Positions 7,658 to 14,324 of a DNA stretch of 29,168 nt are shown piece by piece. The position numbers were made by a program, and so were the translations under genes. This stretch comes from CAZEPJ01 sp964514105. GTDB lineage: Bacteria > Desulfobacterota > Desulfocorpusculales > Desulfocorpusculum. The notes beneath the pieces were generated by a model. It did no database searches. It saw nothing but the letters and a program-made list of their open reading frames with translations, and was not told the DNA's origin. The stretch spans positions 1 through 29,168 of the forward strand of contig CAZEPJ010000055.1 in assembly GCA_964514105.1 (NCBI GenBank). Reading direction: 5' to 3'. The first letter of the stretch is position 1, and the number at the start of each line of letters is the position of its first letter.

Positions 7658-7686
7658 TTGTTGGCGGGAGACCCGTGTGGTATAAG
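7658..7686 (+). promoter_or_regulatory. Probable sigma-70 promoter for the ECF operon
   Basis: TTGTTG (7658-7663) and TATAAG (7681-7686) are spaced by 17 bp, and the predicted start near 7693 lies about 54 nt before the sigma-factor ATG. The -10 is a single mismatch from consensus. Confidence 0.5.
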
Positions 7687-7746
7687 GCAGGCGGCAACGG
7701 CCTGAACCTCAGACACCAGACCCTCACGGAAGGGGATGGGTTCTGC

Positions 7747-8337
7747 ATGGATTTGACCGACGAAGAGCTGGTCGCTCGCGCCCGCGACGGGGGGGCATGG
7801 GCCTTTGAGGAACTGGTCTCCCGCCACCAGCACAGGGCGCACGTCATCGCCCAGCAGATGTGCATGGGCGATGTGGAGGAGGCCAGGGATCTCACCCAGG
7901 AGGCCTTCTTGCGCGCCTTCCGAAACCTGCGGAAGTTCCGGGGGGACTCGACGTTCTACACTTGGTTCTATCGCATCGTGGTGAACACCTGCCTGGACGG
8001 AAGACGGAGGCGCAGGCGTTTCGATCGCCTCTTCTCCTTCTGGAGGCCGAGACAGGACGAGGAACAGGACCTGGAGGACGCGCCCGAGGCAGGCCCGGAT
8101 CCGTCCAGTGACGCCAACCCCTCCGAGGTCCTCAGTGGCAAGCAACTTTCCGGAGCTGTCCGCAAGGCGCTGGCCGCCATGCCCGCCCGGCAGCGTCTGG
8201 CGTTCGAGCTCAAGGTCCTTCACGGCATGAGCCTCAAGGAGGTGGCCCAGGTGATGGATGCGGCCGAGGGGACCGTGAAGAGCCATCTGTTCCGGGCGAC
8301 GCAATTCCTCCAGCGGGCCCTGAAGGATTGGGCGTGA
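7747..8337 (+). CDS. ECF-family RNA polymerase sigma factor (RpoE-like)
   Basis: The 196-residue product has only sigma regions 2 and 4, as in ECF factors. Region 2 contains EARDLTQEAFLRAFRNLRKF followed by the -10-binding FYTWFYRIVVNTCLDGRRR. An acidic, Pro-rich linker (about residues 95-125) joins it to region 4, AMPARQRLAFELKVLHGMSL and a helix-turn-helix EVAQVMDAAEGTVKSHLFRA. It directs polymerase to envelope- or stress-type promoters when released from its anti-sigma factor. The ATG at 7747 begins the conserved LTDEELVARARDG segment; the upstream in-frame extension does not resemble the family. The anti-sigma gene follows after 17 bases, so the pair is one regulatory unit. The regulon is unknown. 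Confidence 0.93.
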   Translation: MDLTDEELVARARDGGAWAFEELVSRHQHRAHVIAQQMCMGDVEEARDLTQEAFLRAFRNLRKFRGDSTFYTWFYRIVVNTCLDGRRRRRRFDRLFSFWRPRQDEEQDLEDAPEAGPDPSSDANPSEVLSGKQLSGAVRKALAAMPARQRLAFELKVLHGMSLKEVAQVMDAAEGTVKSHLFRATQFLQRALKDWA

Positions 8338-8354
8338 GGATGGGGGGTGACGGC

Positions 8355-8867
8355 ATGAGGACGTGTGACGATTTCAGGGAGAGCCTCCTGCTGGATGTGC
8401 ACGGGGAGGTCTCCCGCCAGGAGGGCGAGGCCCTGGTGGCTCATCTGGAGTCGTGCGAGCCGTGCCGCCGGCGCAGGGCGCAAGTCGCTGCGCTCCTGGC
8501 GCGCGTGCGGGAGGCGGCCGCCTACCCTGAGCCCACTTCGGCCGAGGCCGAGGCCCTGCGGGCAGCCATCTTGCGGAGCCTGCGAGGGGAGAGGCAGCGC
8601 CAGGGGCGCCGCTGGACGTTCCTGGGCCTCTCCCTTCCCCCTGTGCCCGCTCTGGCGGCGGCCTGCCTGCTGGTCGTGGCCGCGGTCTGGTTCGGCGCAC
8701 GCGAGGCCGACCGGCCCCCTGAGTCCCCTGCCCTGACCCATCTGGGCTCAGAGGAGCGCCTCATCGTCCAGAATCTGGACATCCTGGAGGACCTGGATCT
8801 GCTGGAGGAGATGGACGTCCTTCAGACGCTCATCCAGGTAGTCGACCGAAAGGACAGTGTGCTTTGA
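8355..8867 (+). CDS. Zinc-finger (zf-HC2) transmembrane anti-sigma factor
   Basis: The 170-residue protein begins with a ZAS domain: CDDFRESLLLDVHGEVS, then H30-x3-C34-x2-C37 (HLESCEPC), the zinc site that grips ECF sigma factors. One membrane helix spans about residues 96-114. The remaining 55 residues would be periplasmic and end in a leucine- and acid-rich stretch, NLDILEDLDLLEEMDVLQTL, that may bind the next gene product. The start at 8355 has GGGGGT about eight bases upstream; an ATG at 8340 is possible. It should hold the upstream sigma factor at the membrane and release it on an envelope signal. Confidence 0.88.
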   Translation: MRTCDDFRESLLLDVHGEVSRQEGEALVAHLESCEPCRRRRAQVAALLARVREAAAYPEPTSAEAEALRAAILRSLRGERQRQGRRWTFLGLSLPPVPALAAACLLVVAAVWFGAREADRPPESPALTHLGSEERLIVQNLDILEDLDLLEEMDVLQTLIQVVDRKDSVL

Positions 8868-8923
8868 AGGCATTGCCCAGACCAATGGCGCCCCGGGGCA
8901 AGAGAAGCACCAAGGATCCGACC

Positions 8924-9475
8924 ATGAGGGCTCGCGTCGTCATGGTGGCACAGGCCATGCGCCGCTCCTTGGTGGTATGGGCCTTGGGGCTGCTCCTCCT
9001 GTGGGCCGTCCCGTCGTGGGCCGAACAGCCCAGGGAGCGCCGTCTGCCGCCCCCCCCGACCCATGGGAAAGGGGACGGGCACTCATGGACCGGCGACGGG
9101 ACGAGGGACGTCTCGCGGCGCGGGAGCCAACAGCGCCTGGAAAGGCGGCTGGAGCGCAGGCTCCCGCCGCCTCCCAGGACCCAGGAGCGACTGCGCAATT
9201 ACCAGCAGCTCTCCCCCGAGCAGAAAGACCGGCTCAGGGGCCGGCTCCAGGAGTGGAAGTCCCTCCCCCCCGAGCGCAAGGAGGACCTGCGCAACCGCAT
9301 GGACCGTTGGCGGCAGCTCCCTCCCCAGGATCGGGACCTCTACCGACAGCGATTCGAACAGTGGCGCAGCCTCGGCCCCGAGGAGCAGCGACAGTATCGC
9401 GAGAAGCTCAGGCAATGGCAGAACCTCTCGCCCAGGGAGCAGGAGGAGATCCGGCGCCGCTTCCGCCCCCAATGA
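8924..9475 (+). CDS. Exported DUF3106-like protein with 18-residue repeats
   Basis: The 183-residue protein has a signal peptide (hydrophobic core about residues 15-30, likely cut after SWA at 33), then a Pro/Arg-rich linker. From residue 93 to the end come five units of exactly 18 residues, starting at Y93, W111, W129, W147 and W165. Each follows W-[RKQ]-x-L-[PSG]-P-E-like-x4-[LYI]-R-x-[RK]. The pattern and the LSPEQ sequence recall DUF3106 proteins and, more loosely, CpxP/ZraP-type periplasmic sensors. It is the third gene of the ECF module, 56 bases after the anti-sigma gene, with AAGGA seven bases before the ATG. A role as periplasmic sensor or modulator of the anti-sigma factor is an inference from context. 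Confidence 0.72.
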   Translation: MRARVVMVAQAMRRSLVVWALGLLLLWAVPSWAEQPRERRLPPPPTHGKGDGHSWTGDGTRDVSRRGSQQRLERRLERRLPPPPRTQERLRNYQQLSPEQKDRLRGRLQEWKSLPPERKEDLRNRMDRWRQLPPQDRDLYRQRFEQWRSLGPEEQRQYREKLRQWQNLSPREQEEIRRRFRPQ

Positions 9476-9508
9476 CGGCCCGAACCACCGCCGGGGCCAC
9501 CGGCCCGC

Positions 9509-10174
9509 TCAGCCCTCGTCCCCGATGCCGAACAGCAGGTTGCGAAAGCGCTTTTGATCCCGGGGCGACACCCGCGCCCCCACTCGGGCCAAGAAGATGT
9601 TCTCCTCCCGGATGGCGATGTTGGGTTCGTTGGTGGGGTATTCGCTGAAGCCGTAGGGTCGAAGCAGATTGTGCATCATCCGTCGGTACTGGGCCAGGGT
9701 GAGCCCCGTCCCGTCCAGGTCCCAGTGCCACGAGAAGCCGTTCATGAAGGCGATCTTGTCGTCCAGGAAATCACCGTCCACGGCCACGCGCGCCAGGTGC
9801 CGGGCGATGCGCAGGTGGCGGAAGCCCCGGCTCACCTCGATGGCCCCCATCTCGTACATGAGTCGCCCCAGGGCCGACCAGCGCTCCTGGGGGTCCGGAT
9901 AGTAGCAGGCCGCGTAGCCCACCACCCGGATCCCCTCCATCACGGCCAGGATCACGTTGCCGTCCTCGCTGCTCGCGATGCGCTCGAAGACCTCGAGCCT
10001 CTGGATCATGGAGGAGTAGTGGGCGAAGCTCCCCAGGCCCTCGTCCAGTCGAAGCCCCGCGAAGAAGCCGGGCGGGCAGAGGGACCGAAGGGTCAGGATC
10101 CCCTTGGGCGTCTCCAGGACCACCACCCGCCGCTCCCGGCCGGGCAAAGGGCGCGTTGGCCGGGGATCATTCAA
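9509..10174 (-). CDS. acuA: AcuA-like protein acetyltransferase (GNAT)
   Basis: The 221-residue product resembles AcuA of the Bacillus acetoin operon. Shared blocks, recalled from that family, are V-x-L-E-T-P-K-G near the N terminus, YYPDPQERWS, MGAIEVSRGFR, WHWDLDGTGL followed by Y-R-x-M-M, and the C-terminal ARVGARVS with an R-F-R-x-L-x-F end. AcuA acetylates the active-site lysine of acetyl-CoA synthetase and switches it off. The start is uncertain: a TTG at 10174 overlaps the preceding gene's stop and has GGAG six bases upstream, while a GTG at 10126 would remove 16 residues. Much longer open frame upstream is a shadow of the neighbouring GNAT gene. No acuB or acuC follows within the window. 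Confidence 0.78.
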   Translation of the reverse strand: MNDPRPTRPLPGRERRVVVLETPKGILTLRSLCPPGFFAGLRLDEGLGSFAHYSSMIQRLEVFERIASSEDGNVILAVMEGIRVVGYAACYYPDPQERWSALGRLMYEMGAIEVSRGFRHLRIARHLARVAVDGDFLDDKIAFMNGFSWHWDLDGTGLTLAQYRRMMHNLLRPYGFSEYPTNEPNIAIREENIFLARVGARVSPRDQKRFRNLLFGIGDEG

Positions 10175-10737
10175 AAATCGCTCCAATCCCGGTGCAGGGT
10201 CTTGACCATGATCACCAGATCCCTGGGCTGCCCGTCCTGGTCTTTCACGTAGTCCCGAAGCACAGCCTCGCGAAAGAAATCCAGCCGGGCCGCCGCGCGG
10301 ATGGCCGCCTCCTCCACCCCGGCCACCAACTCGGCCACCAGCTTCTCGAGCCCGGCCTCCATGGCCAGTTTGACCATATCCAGGAGCATCCAGGTTCCCA
10401 GTCGCTGGGATCGAAACGCCGGATCCACCATGACCCGGACATGGCCGATGTGCTTGCGGCAGCCGAAGGTCCTGCGGTGGAGGCTCAGGTTGGCGATGAT
10501 GCGCCCGTCCCCGGCATGGACAGCCACCATGGGCAGGACGCGGTCGTAGTCCAGGTTGGCCATCCACTGCCGGATGACCTCCGGGTCGTCCACGCGCTCC
10601 CGGCGGAACCACCTCTCCTCATGGGGGATCCTGGCGAAAAAGGCCTCCAGTGCCCGTTCATCACCGCGGGCCAGGGGGCGGAGCATGGCATGGGTCCCGT
10701 CCTTGGTGACGATCACCTTGGGATAGCTCTCCAGCAT
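10171..10737 (-). CDS. GNAT-family N-acetyltransferase
   Basis: The 188-residue protein has the GNAT fold order: an N-terminal strand-helix unit (AMLRPLARGDERALEAFFAR), a central sheet (MVAVHAGDGRIIANLSLHR), and motif A around VMVDPAFRSQRLGTWMLLDM. The acetyl-CoA loop is RSQRLGTW, which lacks the first glycine of the usual R/Q-x-x-G-x-G/A. The ATG at 10737 has AGGAGG eight bases upstream. It overlaps the AcuA-like gene by four bases, so two acetyltransferases are made together. Target unknown: protein lysine, small amine or antibiotic acetylation cannot be told apart, although pairing with AcuA favours protein acetylation. Confidence 0.82.
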   Translation of the reverse strand: MLESYPKVIVTKDGTHAMLRPLARGDERALEAFFARIPHEERWFRRERVDDPEVIRQWMANLDYDRVLPMVAVHAGDGRIIANLSLHRRTFGCRKHIGHVRVMVDPAFRSQRLGTWMLLDMVKLAMEAGLEKLVAELVAGVEEAAIRAAARLDFFREAVLRDYVKDQDGQPRDLVIMVKTLHRDWSDF

Positions 10738-10768
10738 GGACCGATCCTCCTCGGGCCCTCCCGCCACC

Positions 10769-11431
10769 CTATCGAGGGCCGCGCCGTCGACGGATATGTT
10801 CCATCAACCGGGGCACGATCCTCTCCGGGTCAAGGCTCAGGACCTTGGAGATCTGGACCACGAATCCCTTGACGTACACGTCCGGCGGGAGGTAGTCCAG
10901 GGCATCCTCCTCGATGGCCTTCAGATGTCCCCGTCCGATCTTGGTGCGCTGGGCGATGTCGTCCAGGGTCAACCCCCGGATCTCCCGCACCTCCTTGAGC
11001 AGGGCTCCGCTCCAGCCCCCCCGTTCCTCCGCCCCCGTCAGCGCCTCCCGGATGCGGCGCTCCCGCTCCGCGCGCACCTGCGGGTCCTCCACCCGCTGGA
11101 TCTCCCACACCCGGGGTCGCGGAGGCGGCGGGGGGGGAGGGGCTTCCTGGGCGACGGAGTCCGAGAGGCGCTCCCCCGGAAAGGCGCCCTTGCCGCGAAG
11201 CTCCTCGTCGCACTGGGAGCGCCGCTCCGGGTCCATCAGGATGTTGTACGCCTCGTGAACCCGATTGAGGATCTCCTCCCTTTGCGCCTCGGTGAAAAGG
11301 CCGTATGTGGCCATATGGTTGGGGCCGTACGTCTTGATGGAGATCTGGAATGCGCGTTTGATCTCGGCCACGGTGGCAGCGGGCTCCACGTCGAGGATGT
11401 CGTAGGGGCTCAAACCACCGAGATCGATCAT
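10769..11431 (-). CDS. Degenerate J-domain protein with RodZ-type helix-turn-helix
   Basis: The 220-residue protein joins two recognisable parts. Residues of about 8-80 follow the J-domain pattern (SPYDILDVEPAATVAEIKRAF, then VHEAYNILMDPERRSQCDE), but the HPD motif that activates Hsp70 is replaced by G36-P37-N38. A polyproline run (98-104) and a charged helix lead to an HTH_25 domain (about 143-205: LKEVREIRGLTLDDIAQRTK, then IEEDALDYLPPDVYVKGF) of the kind found in RodZ. There is no membrane segment, unlike RodZ. It follows the MinD-like ATPase gene after 19 bases and is 31 bases before the GNAT gene. Function unknown; the J-like part probably mediates binding and not chaperone stimulation. 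Confidence 0.8.
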   Translation of the reverse strand: MIDLGGLSPYDILDVEPAATVAEIKRAFQISIKTYGPNHMATYGLFTEAQREEILNRVHEAYNILMDPERRSQCDEELRGKGAFPGERLSDSVAQEAPPPPPPPRPRVWEIQRVEDPQVRAERERRIREALTGAEERGGWSGALLKEVREIRGLTLDDIAQRTKIGRGHLKAIEEDALDYLPPDVYVKGFVVQISKVLSLDPERIVPRLMEHIRRRRGPR

Positions 11432-11450
11432 GGTCTATATCCAGCCAATG

Positions 11451-12383
11451 TCAGAAGAAGTCGAAGGCCAGTTGCCCTTGGGTGAGGAGCCGGTCCGTCA
11501 GGTTCTCGATGCACTTGGCCGCATTGGATTCGGGGAAGTTCTGGAGCAGGGGCCTTCGGGTCCGCACGCACTGAATGACACGGTCGTCGTAGTTGATGTA
11601 TCCGATGAAGTCCACCCGGATCCCGAAGTACTTGTGAATGGCGCTGCGCACCGCGAAGCCCACTTCCACATCCTCGTACCGCCTGACCTGGTTGAGGACG
11701 ATGCGCACGAAAAAATCGTTGAGTCGCGCCTTGAGGGCCCGGCTGGCCATGGGCTCGGTGCGGGAGAGCTGCCGGGTGAACTGGGGAATGGGAACGAACT
11801 CCTCGATCCGATCCACATGAAAGGCCCGTTGCACCGCGGCCTTGACCGACTTCTTCCGGCTCCCGCGCAGCAGCATCCAGTACAGCGCTTCCTTGAGGAA
11901 GCGGTACGTGTTCTCGATGGAGGTGGGCTCGGGCACGATGACGTACACCCCCATCTCCCCCAAGAGGAAAAGGTCCATCACCTGGGGGGAGCTGCCCGAT
12001 CCGATGTCCAGGATCACGTAGTCCATGTCCACCCGCCGCAGGGCGTTCTTCAGCCGGTTGGTGTCCCGGACCTTGGGCCCCCGCCCCGGGTAATCCAGTG
12101 TGCCGGTCACCAGGAACAGGTTCGCGACCCCGGTCTCCTCCATGTAGTTGGACAGGTCCTGTTTGTTGCCGTCGAGAAAGGAACCGAGGGTGTAACGGGG
12201 CCGCTCCAGGCCCAGGCAGGTATGGAGATTGGCGCCCCCCAGATCGGCATCGACCAGGAGGACCCGCTGGCCTCGCTTGGCCAGAGAAATGGCCATATTG
12301 CTGGCGATGAGGGTCTTGCCCGTGCCCCCCTTGCCGCCCCCAACGGCCCAGATGGCCTTGGGCCCCTTGCGGATCTCCATCAT
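11451..12383 (-). CDS. MinD/ParA-family ATPase
   Basis: The 310-residue product has the deviant Walker A motif GGGKGGTGKT (15-24), the switch region VDADLGGANLHTCLG and a Walker B-like VILDIGSGSSPQVMDLF. These mark membrane- or DNA-associated partitioning ATPases of the MinD/ParA/FleN group. Later blocks such as VIVPEPTSIENTYRFLKEA and FIGYINYDDRVIQCVRTRRP are seen in FleN-like and stand-alone MinD relatives. No minC, minE, parB or flagellar gene is nearby, so none of those names is justified. The ATG at 12383 (or the next codon at 12380) fits a leader of about 37 nt from the promoter at 12427-12455; a TTG at 12428 would overlap the promoter's -10. Its likely partner is the J-domain/HTH protein just downstream. 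Confidence 0.85.
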   Translation of the reverse strand: MMEIRKGPKAIWAVGGGKGGTGKTLIASNMAISLAKRGQRVLLVDADLGGANLHTCLGLERPRYTLGSFLDGNKQDLSNYMEETGVANLFLVTGTLDYPGRGPKVRDTNRLKNALRRVDMDYVILDIGSGSSPQVMDLFLLGEMGVYVIVPEPTSIENTYRFLKEALYWMLLRGSRKKSVKAAVQRAFHVDRIEEFVPIPQFTRQLSRTEPMASRALKARLNDFFVRIVLNQVRRYEDVEVGFAVRSAIHKYFGIRVDFIGYINYDDRVIQCVRTRRPLLQNFPESNAAKCIENLTDRLLTQGQLAFDFF

Positions 12384-12426
12384 CTCGTCACGCCGCTTCC
12401 GCCGTCCGAGAACCGATTTTTCAGGC

Positions 12427-12455
12427 AATCTAACATGTTACAGTCATCAATGCAA
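12427..12455 (-). promoter_or_regulatory. Probable promoter for the MinD-like/HTH/GNAT/AcuA operon
   Basis: On the minus strand TTGCAT (12450-12455) and TAGATT (12427-12432) are spaced by 17 bp in a locally AT-rich patch between comF and the ATPase gene. Each box has two mismatches. The stretch ACATGTTA between them is also partly palindromic and could bind a regulator. Confidence 0.45.
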
Positions 12456-12489
12456 GACCGTGCCCCCGATGCACGCCCCCCGGCTTGCG

Positions 12490-13236
12490 TCACAGGACTC
12501 TGGCCAGGGCCACGACATGCACCTGCCGGGCTCCGGCCTCCTTGAGGGCCCGCGCGGCCTCCCGCAGGGTCGAGCCCGTCGTGTACACGTCGTCCAACAG
12601 AATGAGGCGCCTGCCCTCCACAGCGGACGGCCGGGGGACCCGGAACGCCCCCCGCATGTTCGCCTCCCTTCGGGGGCGGCTCAAGGACACCTGGGGATCG
12701 GTCCACCGCCATCGAAGCAGGCCGTCCCGCAGGATCCGGACGTTCAGGCTCCTGTGCAGTCCTTCGGCCATGAGAACGGCCTGGTTGAAGCCGCGCTGCC
12801 GGAGCCGCCTGCCATGGAGGGGAACGGGCACAACGGCGTCGGCACAGACGCCCATGAGCGCCTCCCCGAAGGCGTTCCCCATCAGAAAGCCGAAGAACCG
12901 GGCCAAGGCTGGCCTCGGGGCGTACTTCATCTCGTGGACGATGGGGAAGACCTCATGGCGGTAGATCAGGAGGGCCCGGGCCGAGTCGAAGGGGGGCGGG
13001 GCGAGGAGACAATCGCCGCAGGCATGGGGCGGGACCGCAGCCGACGGGAACGGCTTGGCGCACAGAGGGCAACACGGGTGGGGCATCCAGGGCATGGCCT
13101 CGGCGCATGGCCTGCACAGCCCCTGCCCCCGCCACCGGACCCGGGGCGGGTCTGTCCCCGCGCACAAGGCCCGTTGACAGACCACGCACACCGGGGGGAA
13201 GAGAAGATCCAGCGCTGCCTCCGGCCACCCTGCCAT
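12490..13236 (-). CDS. comF: ComF-family phosphoribosyltransferase-like protein
   Basis: The 248-residue protein has the ComF layout. An N-terminal zinc-binding part carries several cysteine pairs (CVVC, CRPC, CPLC, CGDC within residues 17 to about 77). A type I phosphoribosyltransferase domain follows, with the motifs VPVPLHGRRLRQRGFNQA and the PRPP loop LILLDDVYTTGST. ComF helps natural DNA uptake in some bacteria (in others the role is unclear) and is cytoplasmic. GTGAGG lies just before the ATG. It begins 6 bases after the rsfS stop, so it is the last gene of the ribosome/proline/NAD operon before the next promoter. Confidence 0.92.
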   Translation of the reverse strand: MAGWPEAALDLLFPPVCVVCQRALCAGTDPPRVRWRGQGLCRPCAEAMPWMPHPCCPLCAKPFPSAAVPPHACGDCLLAPPPFDSARALLIYRHEVFPIVHEMKYAPRPALARFFGFLMGNAFGEALMGVCADAVVPVPLHGRRLRQRGFNQAVLMAEGLHRSLNVRILRDGLLRWRWTDPQVSLSRPRREANMRGAFRVPRPSAVEGRRLILLDDVYTTGSTLREAARALKEAGARQVHVVALARVL

Positions 13237-13242
13237 GGGGCC

Positions 13243-13635
13243 TCACGTCCCCTCGGTCCCATGCACCTTTCCCCGGAGGCCCTCCTCGGGGTCGAGGGGA
13301 AGCGGCACGAGGGGGGCGTCGGACCAGAGCCCCTCCAGGTCGTAAAACGCCCTCACGGCCTCCTGAAAGACATGGACAATGACGTCGCCGTAATCCATGA
13401 GCACCCAGCGCCCCCCGGCTCGCCCCTCCAGGCTCGACGGGCGTATCTCCAGAGACTTGAGTCGAACCTCGATGTGCTCCGCAATGGCCTGGACCTGGCG
13501 GTCCGATCGCCCGGTGCAGATGACGAAGAAGTCCGCGAAGGAGACCAGCTGCCGGAGGTCCATGACCACGAGGTCCCCGGCCCGTCTGCTGCGGGCCAGC
13601 TCCACACAGCGCAAAGCCTTTTCCAGGGAGTCCAT
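13243..13635 (-). CDS. rsfS: Ribosomal silencing factor RsfS
   Basis: RsfS binds ribosomal protein L14 on the large subunit and blocks subunit joining when nutrients are short. The 130-residue product shows the family core: LVVMDLRQLVSFADFFVICT, then G-R-S-D-R-Q-V-Q-A-I-A-E-H, and WVLMDYGDVIVHVFQEAVR with a final FYDLEGLWSDAP. The order nadD-rsfS is widely conserved. The C-terminal 20 or so residues after the tryptophan motif are variable and slightly longer than average. Confidence 0.95.
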   Translation of the reverse strand: MDSLEKALRCVELARSRRAGDLVVMDLRQLVSFADFFVICTGRSDRQVQAIAEHIEVRLKSLEIRPSSLEGRAGGRWVLMDYGDVIVHVFQEAVRAFYDLEGLWSDAPLVPLPLDPEEGLRGKVHGTEGT

Positions 13636-13669
13636 CTTCTCGGCGTCGCCTTTCGGCCCCGGGCCCGCA

Positions 13670-14323
13670 TCACCCGCGGGCGCTGTACAGGCCCTTGGCC
13701 CGGATGTAGTCCTCCACTGCTTCGGGCACCAGGTAGCGGACCGAGCGTCCCGCCCGGACGAGACGCCGCACCTGGGTGCCCGAGATCTCCAGGCACGTCA
13801 ACCGCCTGAAGAACAACCAGTGCCCGCTGCGATGGGCGTATGCCCTGACCCCGCGATGGAAGCGAAATGCAGGGCGCAGGGCCGCGGGAATGTCCTTGTT
13901 CCCCGCGCAGGCCGTGCCGGGACGCTGCATGACGACCCAGTGGCTCAGCTCGAACAGCTCCGCGCAGGAATGCCACGTCTCGATCTCCAGGAAGGCGTCC
14001 GAGCCCAGCAGGGTGTACAGATCCGCCCCCTCTTCCCCCCCGAGCCGTCGCAGGGCCCTCAGGGTCTCCACGGCGTAGGATTTCCCCGGGCGCCGGCACT
14101 CCACGTCCGAAACCTCGAACGCGGGATGCCCGGCCACGGCCCTGCGGACCATCTCCAGCCGATGCCCGGCCCGGGAGACCCCCCCCATGTCCTTGTGCGG
14201 AGGGTGCGCGGAGGGGACGAACAGGACGCGCTGCAATCCAAAGGCCTCCCGCGCCTCCTCAGCCGCACGGAGGTGTCCGTAATGGATGGGATCGAACGTC
14301 CCGCCGAAAAGGCCGATGCGCAC
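13670..14323 (-). CDS. nadD: Nicotinate-nucleotide adenylyltransferase
   Basis: NadD transfers AMP from ATP to nicotinate mononucleotide in NAD synthesis. The 217-residue product begins MRIGLFGGTFDPIHYGHL, which contains the nucleotidyltransferase (T/H)xGH site. It also has VPSAHPPHK, a GSDAFLEIETWHSCAEL block and the C-terminal ISGTQVRRLVRAG motif in place of the usual ISST-type sequence. It starts one base after the end of proA, and rsfS follows after 34 bases. Confidence 0.95.
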   Translation of the reverse strand: MRIGLFGGTFDPIHYGHLRAAEEAREAFGLQRVLFVPSAHPPHKDMGGVSRAGHRLEMVRRAVAGHPAFEVSDVECRRPGKSYAVETLRALRRLGGEEGADLYTLLGSDAFLEIETWHSCAELFELSHWVVMQRPGTACAGNKDIPAALRPAFRFHRGVRAYAHRSGHWLFFRRLTCLEISGTQVRRLVRAGRSVRYLVPEAVEDYIRAKGLYSARG

Positions 14324-14324
14324 G

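Larger units (their letters stand above)
7421..7746 (+). other. Intergenic region before the ECF sigma gene
   Basis: These 326 bases hold a strong hairpin (7441-7468) ending the thiolase operon and a promoter (7658-7686) for the sigma factor. A GGAAC at 7532-7536 resembles an ECF -35 element but has no convincing partner. An open frame continuous with the sigma factor begins at 7597 but shows no sigma-factor similarity before 7747. Confidence 0.45.

Noticed and set aside
9494..9506. GGGCC/GGCCC hairpin between the convergent 18-residue-repeat and AcuA-like genes
   Set aside because: Only five base pairs with a 3-nt loop and no T-tract; such stems occur by chance everywhere in this DNA.
10175..10612. 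N-terminal extension of the AcuA-like frame
   Set aside because: This part lies within the GNAT gene in another frame and reads as low-complexity Gly/Arg/Pro; AcuA similarity begins only after the GNAT stop.
11451..12383. Naming the ATPase FleN, MinD or ParA
   Set aside because: No flagellar, minC/minE or parB gene is nearby, so only the family can be supported.
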